Program-made: the position numbers and the translations under genes
Source of the DNA: Heterodera schachtii
Lineage: Eukaryota; Nematoda; Chromadorea; Rhabditida; Heteroderidae
Reading direction: 5' to 3'
DNA: 64,000 bases
Assembly: GCA_023374025.1 (NCBI GenBank)
Contig: SIJG01000132.1
Location: 1 to 64,000, forward strand
Part shown: positions 1 through 11,956 of the stretch, in pieces
How positions within the stretch are numbered: position 1 is the stretch's first letter
Layout of the letters: every line of letters begins with the position of its first letter
Notes under the pieces: model-generated
The model's database searches: none
The model's input: only the letters and a program-made list of their open reading frames with translations
Told to the model about the DNA's origin: nothing

Positions 1-570
1 CCGGTTTTTCTGATAATTAAATTACAATTGTAAAATTTGAAATGAAAATGCGCATTTTCGGTAATAATATCATTGTAAAATACACCGGGTTTCTGATATT
101 AAATTACAATTGAAAATTTGGAATGAAAATGTGCATTTTCGGTAATAATACATTGTAAAATAAACCGGTTTTCTGATAATTAAATTACAATTGTAAATTT
201 GGAATGAAAATGTGCATTTTCGGTAATAATATCATTGTAAAATACAACCGGGTTTCTGATAATCAAATTACAATTGTAAAATTTGGAATGAAAATGTGCA
301 TTTTCGGTAATATTATCATTGTAAAATACAACCGGTTTTCTGATAATTAAATTACAATTGTAAAATTTGGAATGAAAATGTGCATTTTCGGTAATAATAT
401 CATTGTAAAATACAACCGCGTTTTCTGATAATCAAATTACAATTGTAAAATTTGAAATGAAAATGCGAATTTTCGGTAATAATATCATTGTAAAATACAA
501 CCGCGTTTTCTGATAATCAAATTACAATTGTAAAACCTGAACTGAAATGCGCATTTTCCAGTAATTTAAT
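1..570. repeat. 84-bp tandem satellite upstream of gene A1
   Basis: About 6.6 copies of an 84-bp unit run from the window edge. Each unit carries TTCTGATAATTAAATTACAA, then AATGAAAATGTGCATTTTC, then ATCATTGTAAAATAC. Copies differ by single bases and by one or two short indels. The array lies just upstream of gene A1. A related array lies upstream of A2 (41930-43140) and a single degenerate unit (62235-62350) lies beyond A3, so the satellite travels with the A gene block. Confidence 0.9.
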
Positions 571-1401
571 ACTATTTTAAATTTTTAGTTCATTTTGGGA
601 AAAGTTTTTTGATCCTTAAAGTTTGAGCCGTAATTTCCAGAATTTTTTGTGGGCTTTGATGAAGAATATAAAAATACCAACAATTATGTATCAGGTCAGA
701 CTAATTGATTCTATTGGAAAATATTTTTATAGACTTTTTTGGATGGGATTTTCGGGTTCGAATTCTCTTCCATTTTCTTTTTCTTTCTAAATTTTTTGTA
801 AATTCTCTCCATTTTCAAGTGCCGTTTTTGTCCCTTTTTAACAAATTTTAGCAACTGTTTTGGGGATCTTTTCTATTTTTAAATTATTAGAATTAATTGA
901 AGAGGAGGAGTAAGAAGATGAGGACATTAATATCAATGAAAAATTGGCCAAATCAACAATTAAACCAAATACAAAATTTAAGCCTTTTTATGTGCAACTT
1001 CTATGAATAAATTAATAAAAAGATCCAAAATATTTTATGATTTTCATTTTAAACAATTTTATTTACCTAATTAAAAAATAAAACGTATACACAATTAAAA
1101 GAAAATAATGATCAAATTTCGACGATTTACGTTTATTTTTACTGTCGTGAATCAATGAATCATGCTACATGAAGCAAAAATCAAAAATAATTTTTCCATT
1201 AACTTATTTATTATGCACATTGGGAATTCATTTCATTTGCTTTACGAATTTTTATTCCATTTTTTTTGAAAATTGTTTTTAAAAAAGATAACACAAGTAT
1301 TATTTTTTAAAAAATTCTCAAATTTTACGTCATTTATAATTTTTAAACAATTTTATAGAAGGAAGGATTTTACTGCACGATTTTTTTACTGCCATATTCC
1401 A
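571..1401. other. AT-rich upstream region of A1
   Basis: No coding exon is seen. The part from about 720 to 880 resembles the dispersed repeat found at 13380-13800, 18700-18950 and 63650-63900. The part from about 910 to 1270 aligns by eye with 43250-43620 upstream of A2 (shared GAAAAATTGGCCAAA and TATGCACAWTGGGAATT), so it belongs to the duplicated block and probably holds the A promoter. Confidence 0.5.
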
Positions 1402-2709
1402 ATGGGATTGTTGAATGGAGCTTTTAACATTCTTTTTTGCTGTTTCTTGTTTCAGCTTTTAGGCCAATGCTTTGGTAAAATTAATAATTATTTTATGATG
1501 AAATTTATATATTTTTAAATTCAAATTTCAAAATAATATTCAATCGGAATTATCAATTTTTACCCACACCAATCATTTTTTTTAGTCCTTAAAACGAAGA
1601 ACATAATTATAATTAAAAATAAAATATTTATTTAAGCATACAGAGAATTGAAGTGCAAAGTTGGTCGTGCCCAAGCACAGACAAACAGTAAAAAATTAGA
1701 AGAAGTCAAAACTGAAAAATGCGCGTTTGAGCAGTATTTTTGCCTGATGATTACCTGTGTTGTTGGTAATTAATTTCTAATCTAAACTCAACAAAATATG
1801 CACGTCAAAAAATTTTTGACTTTATGCCATAGAAGTATTTACTAATTCAAATTTTCATTATTTTAGGGACAAATTTCAAAATTTTGATCAGTGCTTAGAA
1901 GTATATTGATCGTTTTTAATGGACTTTTAATAAGAATTTAACAAAAAATCCAAAAAAAAAAAAAAAAATTAGTGACACATTTAAAAAAATTAATAAATGC
2001 CATAATAAAAAAAAGAGTGTACGAGCTAAAAAAATGTTTTCGTGCTTCCCCAGAAAAGATAATTTAATAATTAAAAATCCGCGTCCTACTCATTAGTAGA
2101 GCACGACAAAAAAAGGCAATAAAAACCGAGAAAAAGGCATTAAGGCACCAAAAAATTGAAAAAAAAGACATGAAAAGGCACGAAAATAGGCATTTATAAT
2201 TGTTTTATAAAACATTGTAGCAAGAAAAAAATTTTGGCGATCAATTTTTGAGAAAATTTTTCATTCCTTAGGGTGTATTTTGCCGAGTTTATTGCATTTT
2301 TAATGGAATTTTATGTAAAAAAAACGCCAAAAAAGGCATATGCCTCAAAATGCAATCTCTAGTCATTAGACATAAGCCAAGACTGAAATGAAAGGGCATA
2401 ATATTAAAATGCCAAAAAATTAGCAGTTCAAATTTTTCAGTTGGCAATCCTTCGTACGCTTTCACTGATTGGCAATGTTCTTACAGCAACAATGCCGAGG
2501 TGTGTGCCGAAAGAACTGAACAAAAATTGCGAGAACTAAACCAATTCAAAAACCCGCGCTGCAAATGCGAATTTGGCAAATTCAACGAGGAAATGGCCAA
2601 CGATAAGCCGGCGGCACAGCTCCCGACAATGCCATTGCCAAGTGCACTTTTCACTAGACTTTGTCGGCATTTTAAAATTGTGATCAGAACCATATTTTAT
2701 GCAGAATAA
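1402..2709 (+). CDS. Secreted cysteine-rich protein A1, first module (three exons)
   Basis: Exons 1402-1474, 1637-1765 and 2441-2709 join in phase 1 at both junctions and give about 156 residues. Exon 1 is a signal peptide (MGLLNGAFNILFCCFLFQLL). Exon 2 is the Cys-a half: C-K-V-G-R, then a charged stretch, then C-A-F-E-Q-Y-F-C-x4-C. Exon 3 is the Cys-b half: W-Q-C, C-A-E-R, then C-K-C, followed by a low-complexity tail. Splice sites are G|GTAAAA, TTTAAG, G|GTAAT and TTTTTCAG. The same exons with the same lengths recur in A2, which supports the model. The C-x-C and paired-cysteine layout suggests an ET-module or Ly-6-like extracellular domain; this is inference from spacing only. Intron 2 carries a hAT-like element. 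Where the protein acts and what it binds cannot be read from the sequence. Confidence 0.72.
2097..2361. mobile_element. hAT-like MITE in A1 intron 2
   Basis: The tips are TAGAGCACGAC and CAATCTCTA. The flanks are CTCATTAG (2089-2096) and GTCATTAG (2362-2369), matching at 7 of 8 bases. The body is built of repeated AAAAAGGCA units. A2 has the uninterrupted site (ACTCATTAGACATAAGACTG near 45121), so insertion followed the segmental duplication. Related to the larger element at 44410-45090. Confidence 0.75.
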
Positions 2710-2864
2710 TTTTACCAGAATACTAGGCCGGCTAAATGCCATATAGCACATCTGCTGGGGTCCTAGATTAAATTTTGTTAATTAAAATTATCCGTAGACA
2801 ATTAAATAAAATATTGTTTTTTTTTCGTCGTTTCTCATTTTAATTTTAAATGCGTTTTTTAAAG

Positions 2865-3635
2865 ACTTGTTCTGCTTGCGGGGAGCATACGATTACAAAG
2901 GCTATGGCATCGTGAAAGACCTTGAATGTGCCCCAGAAGATCGGTACTGCTTTATCGCAAATTGCAAGACAGGTAAACTGCTGCTGGTGGTAATTAAATA
3001 ATAAAATATGTTAAAATTTATATAAAACAAATAGCTAATGTAAGAAGTTGAAACGGCTCGTAACTAGGAAACACAATTAAATCGTCGTTAAATTTTATCA
3101 AAAAGTAACAGAATAAAGCTAAATCAGTTATTGAGATACATAATTTTTTAATTTAAAAAAAATTAAATAGTAATTTTGGATACGAATTTGTGTATTTTTG
3201 AAAATTTTGGGTCGTTTCTTAGGTGGTCTATTTTTTGAAAATAATTTTAGACTTGAAAATCTAGTCCCTACTCGTAACTTAATTAACTAAATATTATATT
3301 GTATATTTTTATTCTATCTGCTAAATTTTATAATAAATTTTTGACCGTTTGATGGGATTAAATGGTTTCCTGAATAATTTCCCGGCATTTTATTTTGGCC
3401 AATGCCACTGACCGACCCAACATTTTTGGCATTCTGCAATTTTTCAGACAACAAAAATGGCAATATGGCTTGGGGTTGCATGGAAAGCGACAATTGTACG
3501 GCAATTACGGAAAAATGGTCCACAAATAGGCGCAAAAATTACGAATGCCGTTGTGCATTTGGCGGTTTTGATGGCAATATGACCAACGAAAAGATGGCAA
3601 TTCCGTCGTGGATTCCACCGCCTACGCTTCCGTAA
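2865..3635 (+). CDS. Second cysteine module of the A1 locus (two exons)
   Basis: Exons 2865-2972 (108 bp) and 3448-3635 join in phase 1. The first encodes L-F-C-L-R-G-A-Y-D-Y-K and then D-L-E-C-A-P-E-D-R-Y-C-F-I-A-N-C-K, the Cys-a pattern. The second encodes M-A-W-G-C-M-E-S-D-N-C, then E-C-R-C, and a Pro-rich end, the Cys-b pattern. The first exon opens in phase 1 and has no recognisable signal-peptide exon of its own between 2710 and 2864. The module may therefore be the distal half of the A1 gene by alternative splicing, or a separate gene whose first exon I cannot see. The same exon pair recurs at A2 and A3, and 108 bp is identical in all three, so coding constraint is likely. Confidence 0.65.
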
Positions 3636-4381
3636 TTTTGGGGAAAATTTCGGTAAAAAGCCGGACCTATGGCCAACCTTAGAAAGGATTTTGGTTTGAA
3701 TTACTTGAAAAATAAATAGTTTATCTTAATTCGCTTTTTTCTTAATTCCAGTAAACAGAATTGAAAAAGCAATTAATAATTTTTTATAGGAAATTATTAT
3801 TAAATTTTTAATCACCAAATTAGTGATCAAAAATCTTCCAATTATTCCAAGATTTTTTAAATACGAATTAAATAATTAAGGTGCATCTAAATATGTATAT
3901 AATTTTTGCTTATTTTAAGTACGACCACGGCTTCACCACCATTTGAAGCGCAAGTGTGGAGTTGCATGCTGAAAACTGCTTGCGAACCGTTTGAAAATTA
4001 TTTATTATAGGACTTGGGACAGTTTTTAATTGCTAAAAAATACAAAATAATTGGCAAAATGAAAAATTGTTGCTTTTTGAAAAGAAATAATTATTGGGGG
4101 ATGCGATTGTTAGATTTTTACCTATTTTTTCCTGCTGATGTCCCATTGGTCTGAAATGCACGAAAAACAGTTTGTTTGGTGCTTGTTAAGCTACTTTTCG
4201 AGTTATTAGCATATATTTTGTAGGTTTTTTTTATGTATTTGAATACTGATTTTGATTGATTTTGTTGCTGCTTTTGGATAAAAATTTTATGATTTTACAC
4301 CCCCTAAATTTGAAAAGCTCTTTTTGCATCCATTTTCCCATTTTAGCACCTATTTTTGGGACTTTTTTACAACATAAAAAC

Positions 4382-4575
4382 TAGAGTAGAGCGGGACAGG
4401 GAATTTTGGGCTTAACCGGGACTGGAGACCTTTTTGGTTTGAAAAACCGGGAATTTTTGGCTGGGAAAACCGGGAAAAAACCCGGGACTGGTCCCGGTCC
4501 CGAGCAAAACCGGGACCTCGGTACTCAGTTGTACTCAGCTGTCCGTGTTTTGGTCCCCGGTCCCGCTCTACTCTA
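4382..4575. mobile_element. hAT-like MITE with GGGACCGGGAATTTT repeats
   Basis: Inverted ends TAGAGTAGAGCGGGAC and GTCCCGCTCTACTCTA are flanked by a perfect 8-bp duplication ATAAAAAC (4374-4381 and 4576-4583). The interior is made of short GC-rich units like CCGGGAATTTT. Related copies lie at 16075-16309 and 57295-57478, with a partial one near 16410-16525. Confidence 0.88.
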
Positions 4576-4732
4576 ATAAAAACCAATTATTTTTTTGACT
4601 GTTTTCAGCACCTAAAAATCGTATTCCTAATAATTTCAAATCAAAATTTCTTTGCTAATTGATTATTGGAAAACCATATGTAGCATATTTTAGCAGGGAT
4701 TATTGTTGTTGTTGTTTTTTAATTTCAATTAG

Positions 4733-4925
4733 GAACAATAATTTCGGCAATGCCACAAAGCCCGGGCGACGCTTCAAATTGAAAGTGAATTACCAAACGG
4801 TGGAGGAACGACTCAAAAAAGTGCGGATCACAAAAATTGAGTTTCTCTGTATGGAATACTTCTTGTCCGCTCGGCGGGGACCCAAACCAATATTTTTGGA
4901 AGATTTTGAGCCCATCCATGGTTGA
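4733..4925 (+). CDS. Basic C-terminal exon of the A1 locus
   Basis: The exon follows the acceptor TTTCAATTAG, opens in phase 2 and ends with TGA. It encodes about 64 residues: N-F-G-N-A-T-K-P-G-R-R-F-K-L-K-V, then Q-T-V-E-E-R, and an acidic F-L-E-D-F-E-P end. Copies of equal length (193 bp) occur at 47753-47945, and a diverged one with an in-frame ATG lies at 57565-57738 on the minus strand. I do not recognise the family. It lacks the cysteine pattern of the preceding exons and may be the last exon of the same transcript or a fragment of another duplicated gene. Confidence 0.5.
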
Positions 4926-6409
4926 ATGAAAAGCACACACACGCACTTTTGAATTTTATGTTTAAAACGATTAAAAGCATTCAAAAATTAAATTGCTTTA
5001 AATGATGTAATATATATGTATGCCTGTTTCTAAATATTAATTATTAAAAAATGTTCATCGGTTGAAATGGCTAATCATGGGGCTGAGTCCGTTACATAAA
5101 AAACCATCATTATGATTTGATGAAAAATTATTTATAACTTAGCTCAAAAGCAACTAAATCTTGATATCATTCCATAGCCCTTAGTGTTCTCTATAAGTCT
5201 ACAAAATTTCAAAAAATTTCATCAAGTTTCAAAAGAGTTAGTGCCAAAGATGCACGAAAAACAAGGTTTTTTTTTGAGTTCCTCTAGGTATAACTCTTTT
5301 GAAACTTGATGAAATTTTTTGAAATTTTCTAGTCTTATAGAGAACACTAAGGGCTATCGAATGATATCAAAAATTAAAAATTTAGTTGCTTTTGAGCTAA
5401 GTTGTAAATAATTTTTCATCAAATCATAATGATAGTTTTTTAAGTGACGACATAGCACCGTATTGATTATAAAAAAGTTGGGCAAGAAACTATCATCAAT
5501 GTCAAAGAAAACAATTAATAAATTAAATTGTTCCAATCCATTTATCCAATTCACAATAATTAAGCCATCAATCAATATTAATTTTATTTGTATACATACA
5601 TATATGTATGAGAACTTGTTGTAATTGAGCTAAAGTTTTTAAGGTGCTAAAAACGCTCAAAATACGCAAAATCGGTGCTAAAAATAAGGAGGAAAATCTG
5701 GTGTTTTTATGCACAAAAAAATTTTATTGACGAATTTTTTGAAATTTTTTTCATTTCTTAGGGGTATATTTTCAGAATTTTGGTCAATTTTTAGGGGGTA
5801 ATTTTTTGAAATTATTGGGATCGATGGCGGCATTTAAAAACGCATTAAAATGATGACAAAGTGTGAAATCAATATTTTCAGCAATTTATTACAAAATTAA
5901 TTACAATTATACAATTAATAAGATTACCTCTTTAATAATAAATAAATAAAATTTTATGACCAAAATATTCATGTATAAAACTTACTTTGTATATTGGGAT
6001 ATTTGACTTAAATTAAAAAAAAAACCATAACTAGAAGATCATATATTAATTATTTCATCAAATTTATTTAAAAAATAAAAATAAAATGTGTGTGGCTTTG
6101 TCATCATGGGAAGTCTCATCATCATCCATCATCATCATCATTATATCATCATCAATCAGCGGCAGAACACAGAAAAGCACACCCATTTTTAATACGATTT
6201 ACTTACACATTTTCGCTGACATTTTTGATTTTGTTTTTTAATATATTTTTTGTATAATAAGTATTATTTTATATTATTTACTCTTATCAAAAAATGACGT
6301 ATTTTTGTGTTTTTGTTTAATTTAAAATATCATGTTATGAAGCCTTAGTGAATTATTTTAGTTTCAATTGAACCCCGACCCCTCTGCCCCTGCTTTGTAC
6401 TGCTTGAAA
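4926..6409. other. A1-B1 intergenic region
   Basis: No coding exon is seen. It contains the long hairpin element at 5080-5456. Near 6110-6200 is a CATCATCATC-rich block followed by CAGCGGCAGAACACAGA. The same block precedes gene C (32440-32520) and B2 (50400-50470), so it is probably upstream regulatory DNA of the seven-exon genes. Confidence 0.4.
5080..5456. mobile_element. Long-hairpin (foldback) element
   Basis: Two arms of about 170 bp are inverted copies of each other around a short loop near 5266-5276. The outer ends are GGGGCTGAGTCCGTTACATA and the complement of TAAGTGACGACATAGCACC. Each arm carries a TAGAGAACACTAAGGGCTAT-type core and a TTGAAACTTGATGAAATTTT segment. It belongs to the recurrent hairpin group described in the findings. 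Confidence 0.8.
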
Positions 6410-8029
6410 ATGCGTCGAGCCCTCCTCTTCTCCTACTGCTTGCCATTCTTCATCATGATCGATCATAAATTGTCCTCCGACTGTTCAGGCATGGCAGTTG
6501 AAGCGAGCGGGAGACAATCTTTTGTTAGCGTATGATCCAATCGCTGAAAATAATGTGGGTAACCAACTAACCAGTAGTGCTGTCCGTGAGTCTCGGTTTC
6601 GACTCGAGAAAAAACTCGGGGTTTTTTTTGGTCTCGGTCTTGGACTTTAAAAAAATTTCATACGATAGGCGTGGTTCATTAATCAAAACCATCAAAAAGG
6701 GTGTTATTAAAAAACAATTAAAAATTTTAAATTTTTATATCATTTGATAGCAGAAGAAAAAACATTCTCTGTAGCCTGCAAAATTAAAAAATAAACTTGT
6801 ATATGGGCAATACATAAAATATTTTGGTTTTTTTGAAAATTAAAATTTTTCATAATTTTACTATTCAATGAAGAAAAACAAGGGCTACAAATTTTGTGCT
6901 AATCATGAAGTTATGAAAGGAAAAAAAACTGGTCAAAATCCCCTGAATTTGGTCAATTTTGGCCAAATGGAGCTTTAAAGTCAAAGTACGAGACTGGACA
7001 ATTAAAGAATTAATTGTAGGGCCAAATTGGATCCAAAGTGGCCACTGGCGCAGCAATTGGAGCAGGTGCTGGATTGTTGTATACTGTTGGTAAAAACATA
7101 AATTGTGCGGTAAGTACTTACTTGGACACGTTAGTCAAACAACAAATAAATAATTCAAATATCAAGAAATTGTACATTTAGATTAAAAATGAAATTTAAT
7201 CATTTTTAGTTAGTTTTTTTAAAAAGTAAAAAATTAATGAGTTCTTAATAAATTTTACTCGCCCTAACTTTCAAAAATAAACATTATTATTAAATATATT
7301 ATGAAAGAAAATCTTTAATCATTAATATATTTTTAAGAAATTTAGAGAAATATTTTAAAATGATAATTTATATATTTTTTAATTTAATTTTTTAAATGTT
7401 TAAATTTTCCTTAAATATTTTTATTTCTAAATCTTCTTCTTGAGTTTATTGAAATGAGGAGGTGTGAATGACAAAAACGCAACAGCACCTGAAAAATTAT
7501 CCCGTTTTGCCTCATTCTACCAATTGAATAATATAAAATTTTCTTTTATTTAAATGATTCATTTATTAAGATTTTTGAATAAGGTTTATACAAATAATTA
7601 AGAATTTAATTGGATGCTTTACAAAAAAACCCAGAAAATGTTTTTCGTTTCAGGATAAATGTAGCCCTAAGCATATTGTATGTATCCGCACCAAACATTC
7701 AAGTGCAGCAGGAGTATGCTGCGCGGAAAATTTCAGGCTGCTGTGTGTCAAAAAATTTTTTCAAGTAAAATAGGAAAAGCACTAATTGTGATAGAGAAGG
7801 GGGGGGGGGGGGGTAATTTCGTAAACTCCATTACACTTAATTTTTCAAAATTCTTCGGATTGATTGGGATTCAGTCGGGATCCCGACTCGGGATCTCTCC
7901 GACCGCAGAGTTATTTGTCTGGTCTCTAGTAGGGATGGAACCCACGTCTGCACGGTGCAATGTCGTTATGTTAAAAAGCATCAAAATAAAAATGTTTGCC
8001 TATAATTTTGCTCTAAAACAATCAAATAT

Positions 8030-8480
8030 TTAACCTACACTATCCTTCAATAGACATAAATGTTCTCTATTAGCCTATAAAATTTCAAAAAAAAAAAGTT
8101 ATGGCAAAAATACTCAAAAAAACTAGCTTTTTAAAGTTCTACAATGAAGCACATCCGCTGTCTAATTATGGATATTATCAATCCCAGCAGTTTTCAGCTT
8201 TTTATCATTCTATAGGCCTAAAGTGTTCCATTATAACCTGCAAAATTCCAAAAAATTTCACTAAGTTTCAAAAAAGCTATGGATAAAAAGGTTTGAAAAC
8301 CTGGTTTGTTCCTTGTGTACTTTTGGTCATAACTTTGTTCAATCTGGACGAAATTTTTTGAAATTTTGCAGGCTATTAGAGAAATGTTAGGCCTATCGAA
8401 TGAAATCAAACAATTAAAATTTTAGTTGAGTATGACCAAAGTTAGGGGCATTTTTTGTTGAAAATTTTTATTTGATGGTT
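8030..8480. mobile_element. Long-hairpin element in B1 intron 3
   Basis: Inverted arms around about 8280 share CAAAATTCCAAAAAATTTC with GAAATTTTTTGAAATTTTGC, and AGCCTATAAAATTTC with GAAATTTTGCAGGCTATTAG. It has the same core theme (GCCTATCGAATGAAATC) as the elements at 5080, 27994 and 56230. The outer ends are not clear. Confidence 0.6.
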
Positions 8481-8991
8481 TTTAGTAACACCTAAATTTA
8501 TTTAAGGTTGAAGCGATGTTTACGACCACGACAACACTAAAGCCAGCACCTATTAAAGCCACGGTTGGTCAAAATTGAAAATTGCAAAAATTAAATTTTC
8601 CAAAATTAGGCAGTGAATCTGAAAAAAAAGTTGCCATTATGGCCCATTTTATCTGTGCACCTTATTTGCGCCAACCAAATAAGTACTTTAATTATCTGTT
8701 GATGATCGGCTTTTAAGTGCATTTTTTTAATGACCACCTAAAGGGCTAATGAGACTGAGAATATTAATTTTCAATTGGCATTAAGTAAAAATAAAGTAAA
8801 ATTTATCTTTAAATATGACGCAATACTTAAATAACCCTGGTAAAAGCAAACAAAAATTTGGCGTAAATGAGTTTATGGGTGTAAATGGTATAATTCCCAT
8901 TTATCAACAGCAGAATTGTGCCGAACATATATTCAATTTTTGCAATTTTATTATGAAAAATTAATAAAAAAATAATTTATTTTATTTATAT

Positions 8992-10545
8992 TAGGGTTGG
9001 GCCCCCGACCCCGCCCCCGACCCCGAACCCCGACATTTTTGGCCATTTTCGGGGAAAACCCCGACCCCGAACCCCGACGCTTCCAACCCCGACAACCCCG
9101 AACCCCGACCCTTAACCCCGATCGGGGTCGGGGTTAAATATACACCCCTAAGAATGGCATTTTTGTGAGAGAAAAGACAAAAAATTATACAAAATTTGAA
9201 TTTTTTTAACCATTTTGCCAAATTTTTATTAAAAAAGCACATTTGCTTTAGTTGAGTTCATATGTATTGTGGTGTAGTGGTTAGTATGTCAACACTTGCA
9301 TTTCTGTCTACCATAAGTTCGATTCCGGGTGATAGTATTGTTTTTCAATTTATTTTTTTGTGATTAATAGAATTTTTTAAACAAAAATAAAAAATACCCA
9401 AAAATCGATCATCTGTGGCATATTTATTTATGAATTGAAGCCAGTTTTCCTTTCGTCAAAATTAAAAAATTTTTCCTTGAATAAATCATGGAAACTTAAT
9501 ATATTTAAAATATTTTTGACAAAATATCAAGAAAAAAAAACATAATTTTCCCGGAAGGACAAAATCTGTCAACAAATCTCACTCAAATTTTCAAAATTTT
9601 TCCCGGCGGCGTTTATCGGCACCGCCGGACCCTTTCTCCCTAAAGATCTTTTGAAAAAGCGTGCCAGAAAAAAAAAGATTTGAAAAACAAAAAAAAATCA
9701 AAAAATTTTGATTTTTTTTTATTAAATCCATAATTTTTATTGCATATAATTTTTTTTGAAAGGTAATTTCTCTAAATTCCTTTCATTTCCACAATAATTT
9801 TCTTATAGTAATTTTTTTAATTTATAACGGATAAAATAAATAATAATTTTTCAAAAAATGCAATTTGCGTTTTATAATTAATTCTATACAAAAATATGAT
9901 AAAAATAAAAATACATAAAATTATTGGCGCTAGTTACAAAGAGGGGCGTTTTGAAAATTTTTTCACTTTTTTTTGGAAAAGTTTTTCAACTTTTTTTTAG
10001 TCAAAATTTTTTTTGTTTAAAAAGTCCTGAACCAAATACTGGGGGTTTTAAAGGTCGCTGATCACGAATATGACAATTATTTGGGCCTGTTAAGCAAATT
10101 TGGTGCTAGTTATAAAATGATATATTTTGAATTTTATCAAAAACCATAGGGGGGACCCTTTTGTTTTGTAAAATTTTTTTGTATAAAAATCGTGAATATA
10201 CTTGTTATTCACCATAATTATGGTGTTAATACATAATATTCATCATTATGTTTAAAAAAATTAAAAAAAAAATGTAAAAAAAAAGTGAAAAAATTTTCAA
10301 AACGCCCCTCTTTGTAACTAGCGCCAAATTATTATTATGAAAATTAATAAATATTTTTAAAGTTTGTAAAAATACAAGAAAATTTTTGACTATATGGCAT
10401 AAGAAAAAAATTGTAAAACCCCGAACCCCGACCCCGACCCCGAACCCCGACGATTTGGCAACCCCGACCCCGAACCCCGACGCTTCCAACCCCGACAACC
10501 CCGAACCCCGAATTTTCCAACCCCGACGTCGGGGGCCCAACCCTA
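8992..10545. mobile_element. hAT-like element with CCCCGAACCCCGAC subterminal arrays
   Basis: The ends TAGGGTTGGGCCCCCGACC and GGGGGCCCAACCCTA are flanked by the perfect 8-bp duplication ATTTATAT (8984-8991 and 10546-10553). Both subterminal regions are tandem CCCCGAACCCCGAC-type repeats in opposite orientation. The interior has a tRNA-like stretch near 9275-9345, a GC hairpin near 9602-9630 and no transposase-like frame, so it is non-autonomous. B2 intron 4 lacks it. Same family: 28488-29735 and 35212-35481. Confidence 0.93.
9272..9345 (+). other. tRNA-like sequence inside the hAT-like element
   Basis: TGGTGTAGTGGTTAG resembles a tRNA internal A box and AGTTCGATTCCGG a B box, with about 36 bases between. 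The acceptor and T stems do not pair, so this is not a functional tRNA. A SINE-like or degenerate tRNA promoter captured by the element is the likeliest reading. The copy at 28488-29735 keeps it on the opposite strand (about 29395-29465). Confidence 0.45.
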
Positions 10546-11174
10546 ATTTATATTTATGCAATAAAAAACTTGCAAAGTTTTAACAAAGACCAAAAAATTT
10601 ATAATGTGTGCCATCGATACACTAATATATTCCAATAAATTTTAATAATTAAAGAATTCTCTTAGTTTATTCCAAATTGGACCGAGACATTTGGGCGTGG
10701 AAATGACACAAAAGTATCTTTAATTTTTAATTAAAAATAGATTTTTAAGCTGAAATGTCTGCTTTGCTGATGTTGGCGCCTTGGGCGTTGGGTCCCAAGG
10801 CATCGGTGACTATGTAAAATTAGTTTTTCAAAGATTTTTAAATAGCATACAGTTTTAAAAGATAAATTTCGAATCAAGAAAATTTAATCAAATTTAAATA
10901 TTTAAAACATTTTCTGAGAGTAAAATTAATTGTTTTAATCATTATTTAGGAATTAGCTTTAAATGCTGTTAATTAAAATTGAAAAAACAGACCTAAACAA
11001 ATAATATAGGCGCAAAATGTTCTTTCGTTATGAATTCACAACACATTTGCAAAAAAGTATCAATAATATAATATTTTAATTTAATTATTATTTTATGAAT
11101 TTGCTAACTTGCTAACTATACATCATAATTTACCTTAAACTTACACAAATCAATCAAGCTTGGTATTAAAAAGT

Positions 11175-11665
11175 AGCCCTGCGAATCCTCTACTATTTAA
11201 TAATTTTTAAAAATATAGCAAAAATTTACACAAGATGGTAATTAAAGAATTCCGAAAACTTTAGAAACTACATAATTTTGATTTTGTCCCTAATTTTTTA
11301 AAAACTCAATAAAATTTTCTGAAATTAACAGAATAATAGAGAAATTTTGGTCTTTTAATCAAGTAGTATAAATTAATTGAACTTTGAACAATTTTCATGC
11401 ATTTAAAAAATCTTACATTTTTGTATAACCATAAAAAGGACACATTTAATTCCATTGTAATTTTTTCAGACCCAAACCATTTTAATTTTCTTTATATTAT
11501 TAAATAGTCCAAAAATTTTTCTAATATTCAGTTAATTTTGAAAAATTTTATTGTTAATTTCATAATAGTTCGGGTCAAAATTGTTTTTTTTTTTGGTTAC
11601 GACTTTCTGTAAATTTTTGCTAGATTAAAAAAAAATTATAATATAGTAGAGGATACTTAGAGTTT
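11175..11665. repeat. Inverted repeat in B1 intron 5
   Basis: AATCCTCTACTATTTAATAA near 11177 is mirrored by TATAGTAGAGGATACTTAG near 11642, and AATATAGCAAAAATTTA by TAAATTTTTGCTAGATT. It is probably another AT-rich foldback element. No coding sequence is seen in it. Confidence 0.5.
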
Positions 11666-11782
11666 CATTCTAATCTCACGTTTGGAAGAATTAGATTAAG
11701 ATTTGAGCTAAGTTATGATTTATTTTTGCAATTAAAATTAAAATAAATATTAATTTTAAATATTTCAATCATTGATACTTTT

Positions 11783-11956
11783 GTCACTCACCTCGTCGTG
11801 AAGGCACTTTCTCGCATCTCGCAGGGCAGAGACGCAGATGGTAGTCGCACAATGGTCACTCGCTGCACCAGAGAGTGGTAACACATCCCAACGTAGCGAG
11901 TGACCGACCATCTGCGTCTCTGCCCTGCGAGAGAGTGCCTTTACTGCAGCGTCACT
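11783..11956. repeat. GC-rich near-perfect hairpin
   Basis: AAGGCACTTTCTCGC, GCAGGGCAGAGACGCAGATG and GGTCACTCGCT on the left are mirrored by AGCGAGTGACC, CATCTGCGTCTCTGCCCTGC and GAGAGTGCCTT on the right. The loop is only about 25-30 bases. It stands out as GC-rich in an AT-rich intron. It may be a MITE or a structured RNA; the sequence alone does not decide. Confidence 0.75.

Noticed and set aside
9272..9345. Functional tRNA gene
   Set aside because: Acceptor and T stems do not pair; only the internal promoter-like boxes resemble a tRNA.
10226..10583. Frames rich in Thr-Pro-Asn-Pro-Asp or Gly-Ser-Gly
   Set aside because: Subterminal CCCCGAACCCCGAC arrays of a hAT-like element; the same frames recur in the other copies only as repeats.
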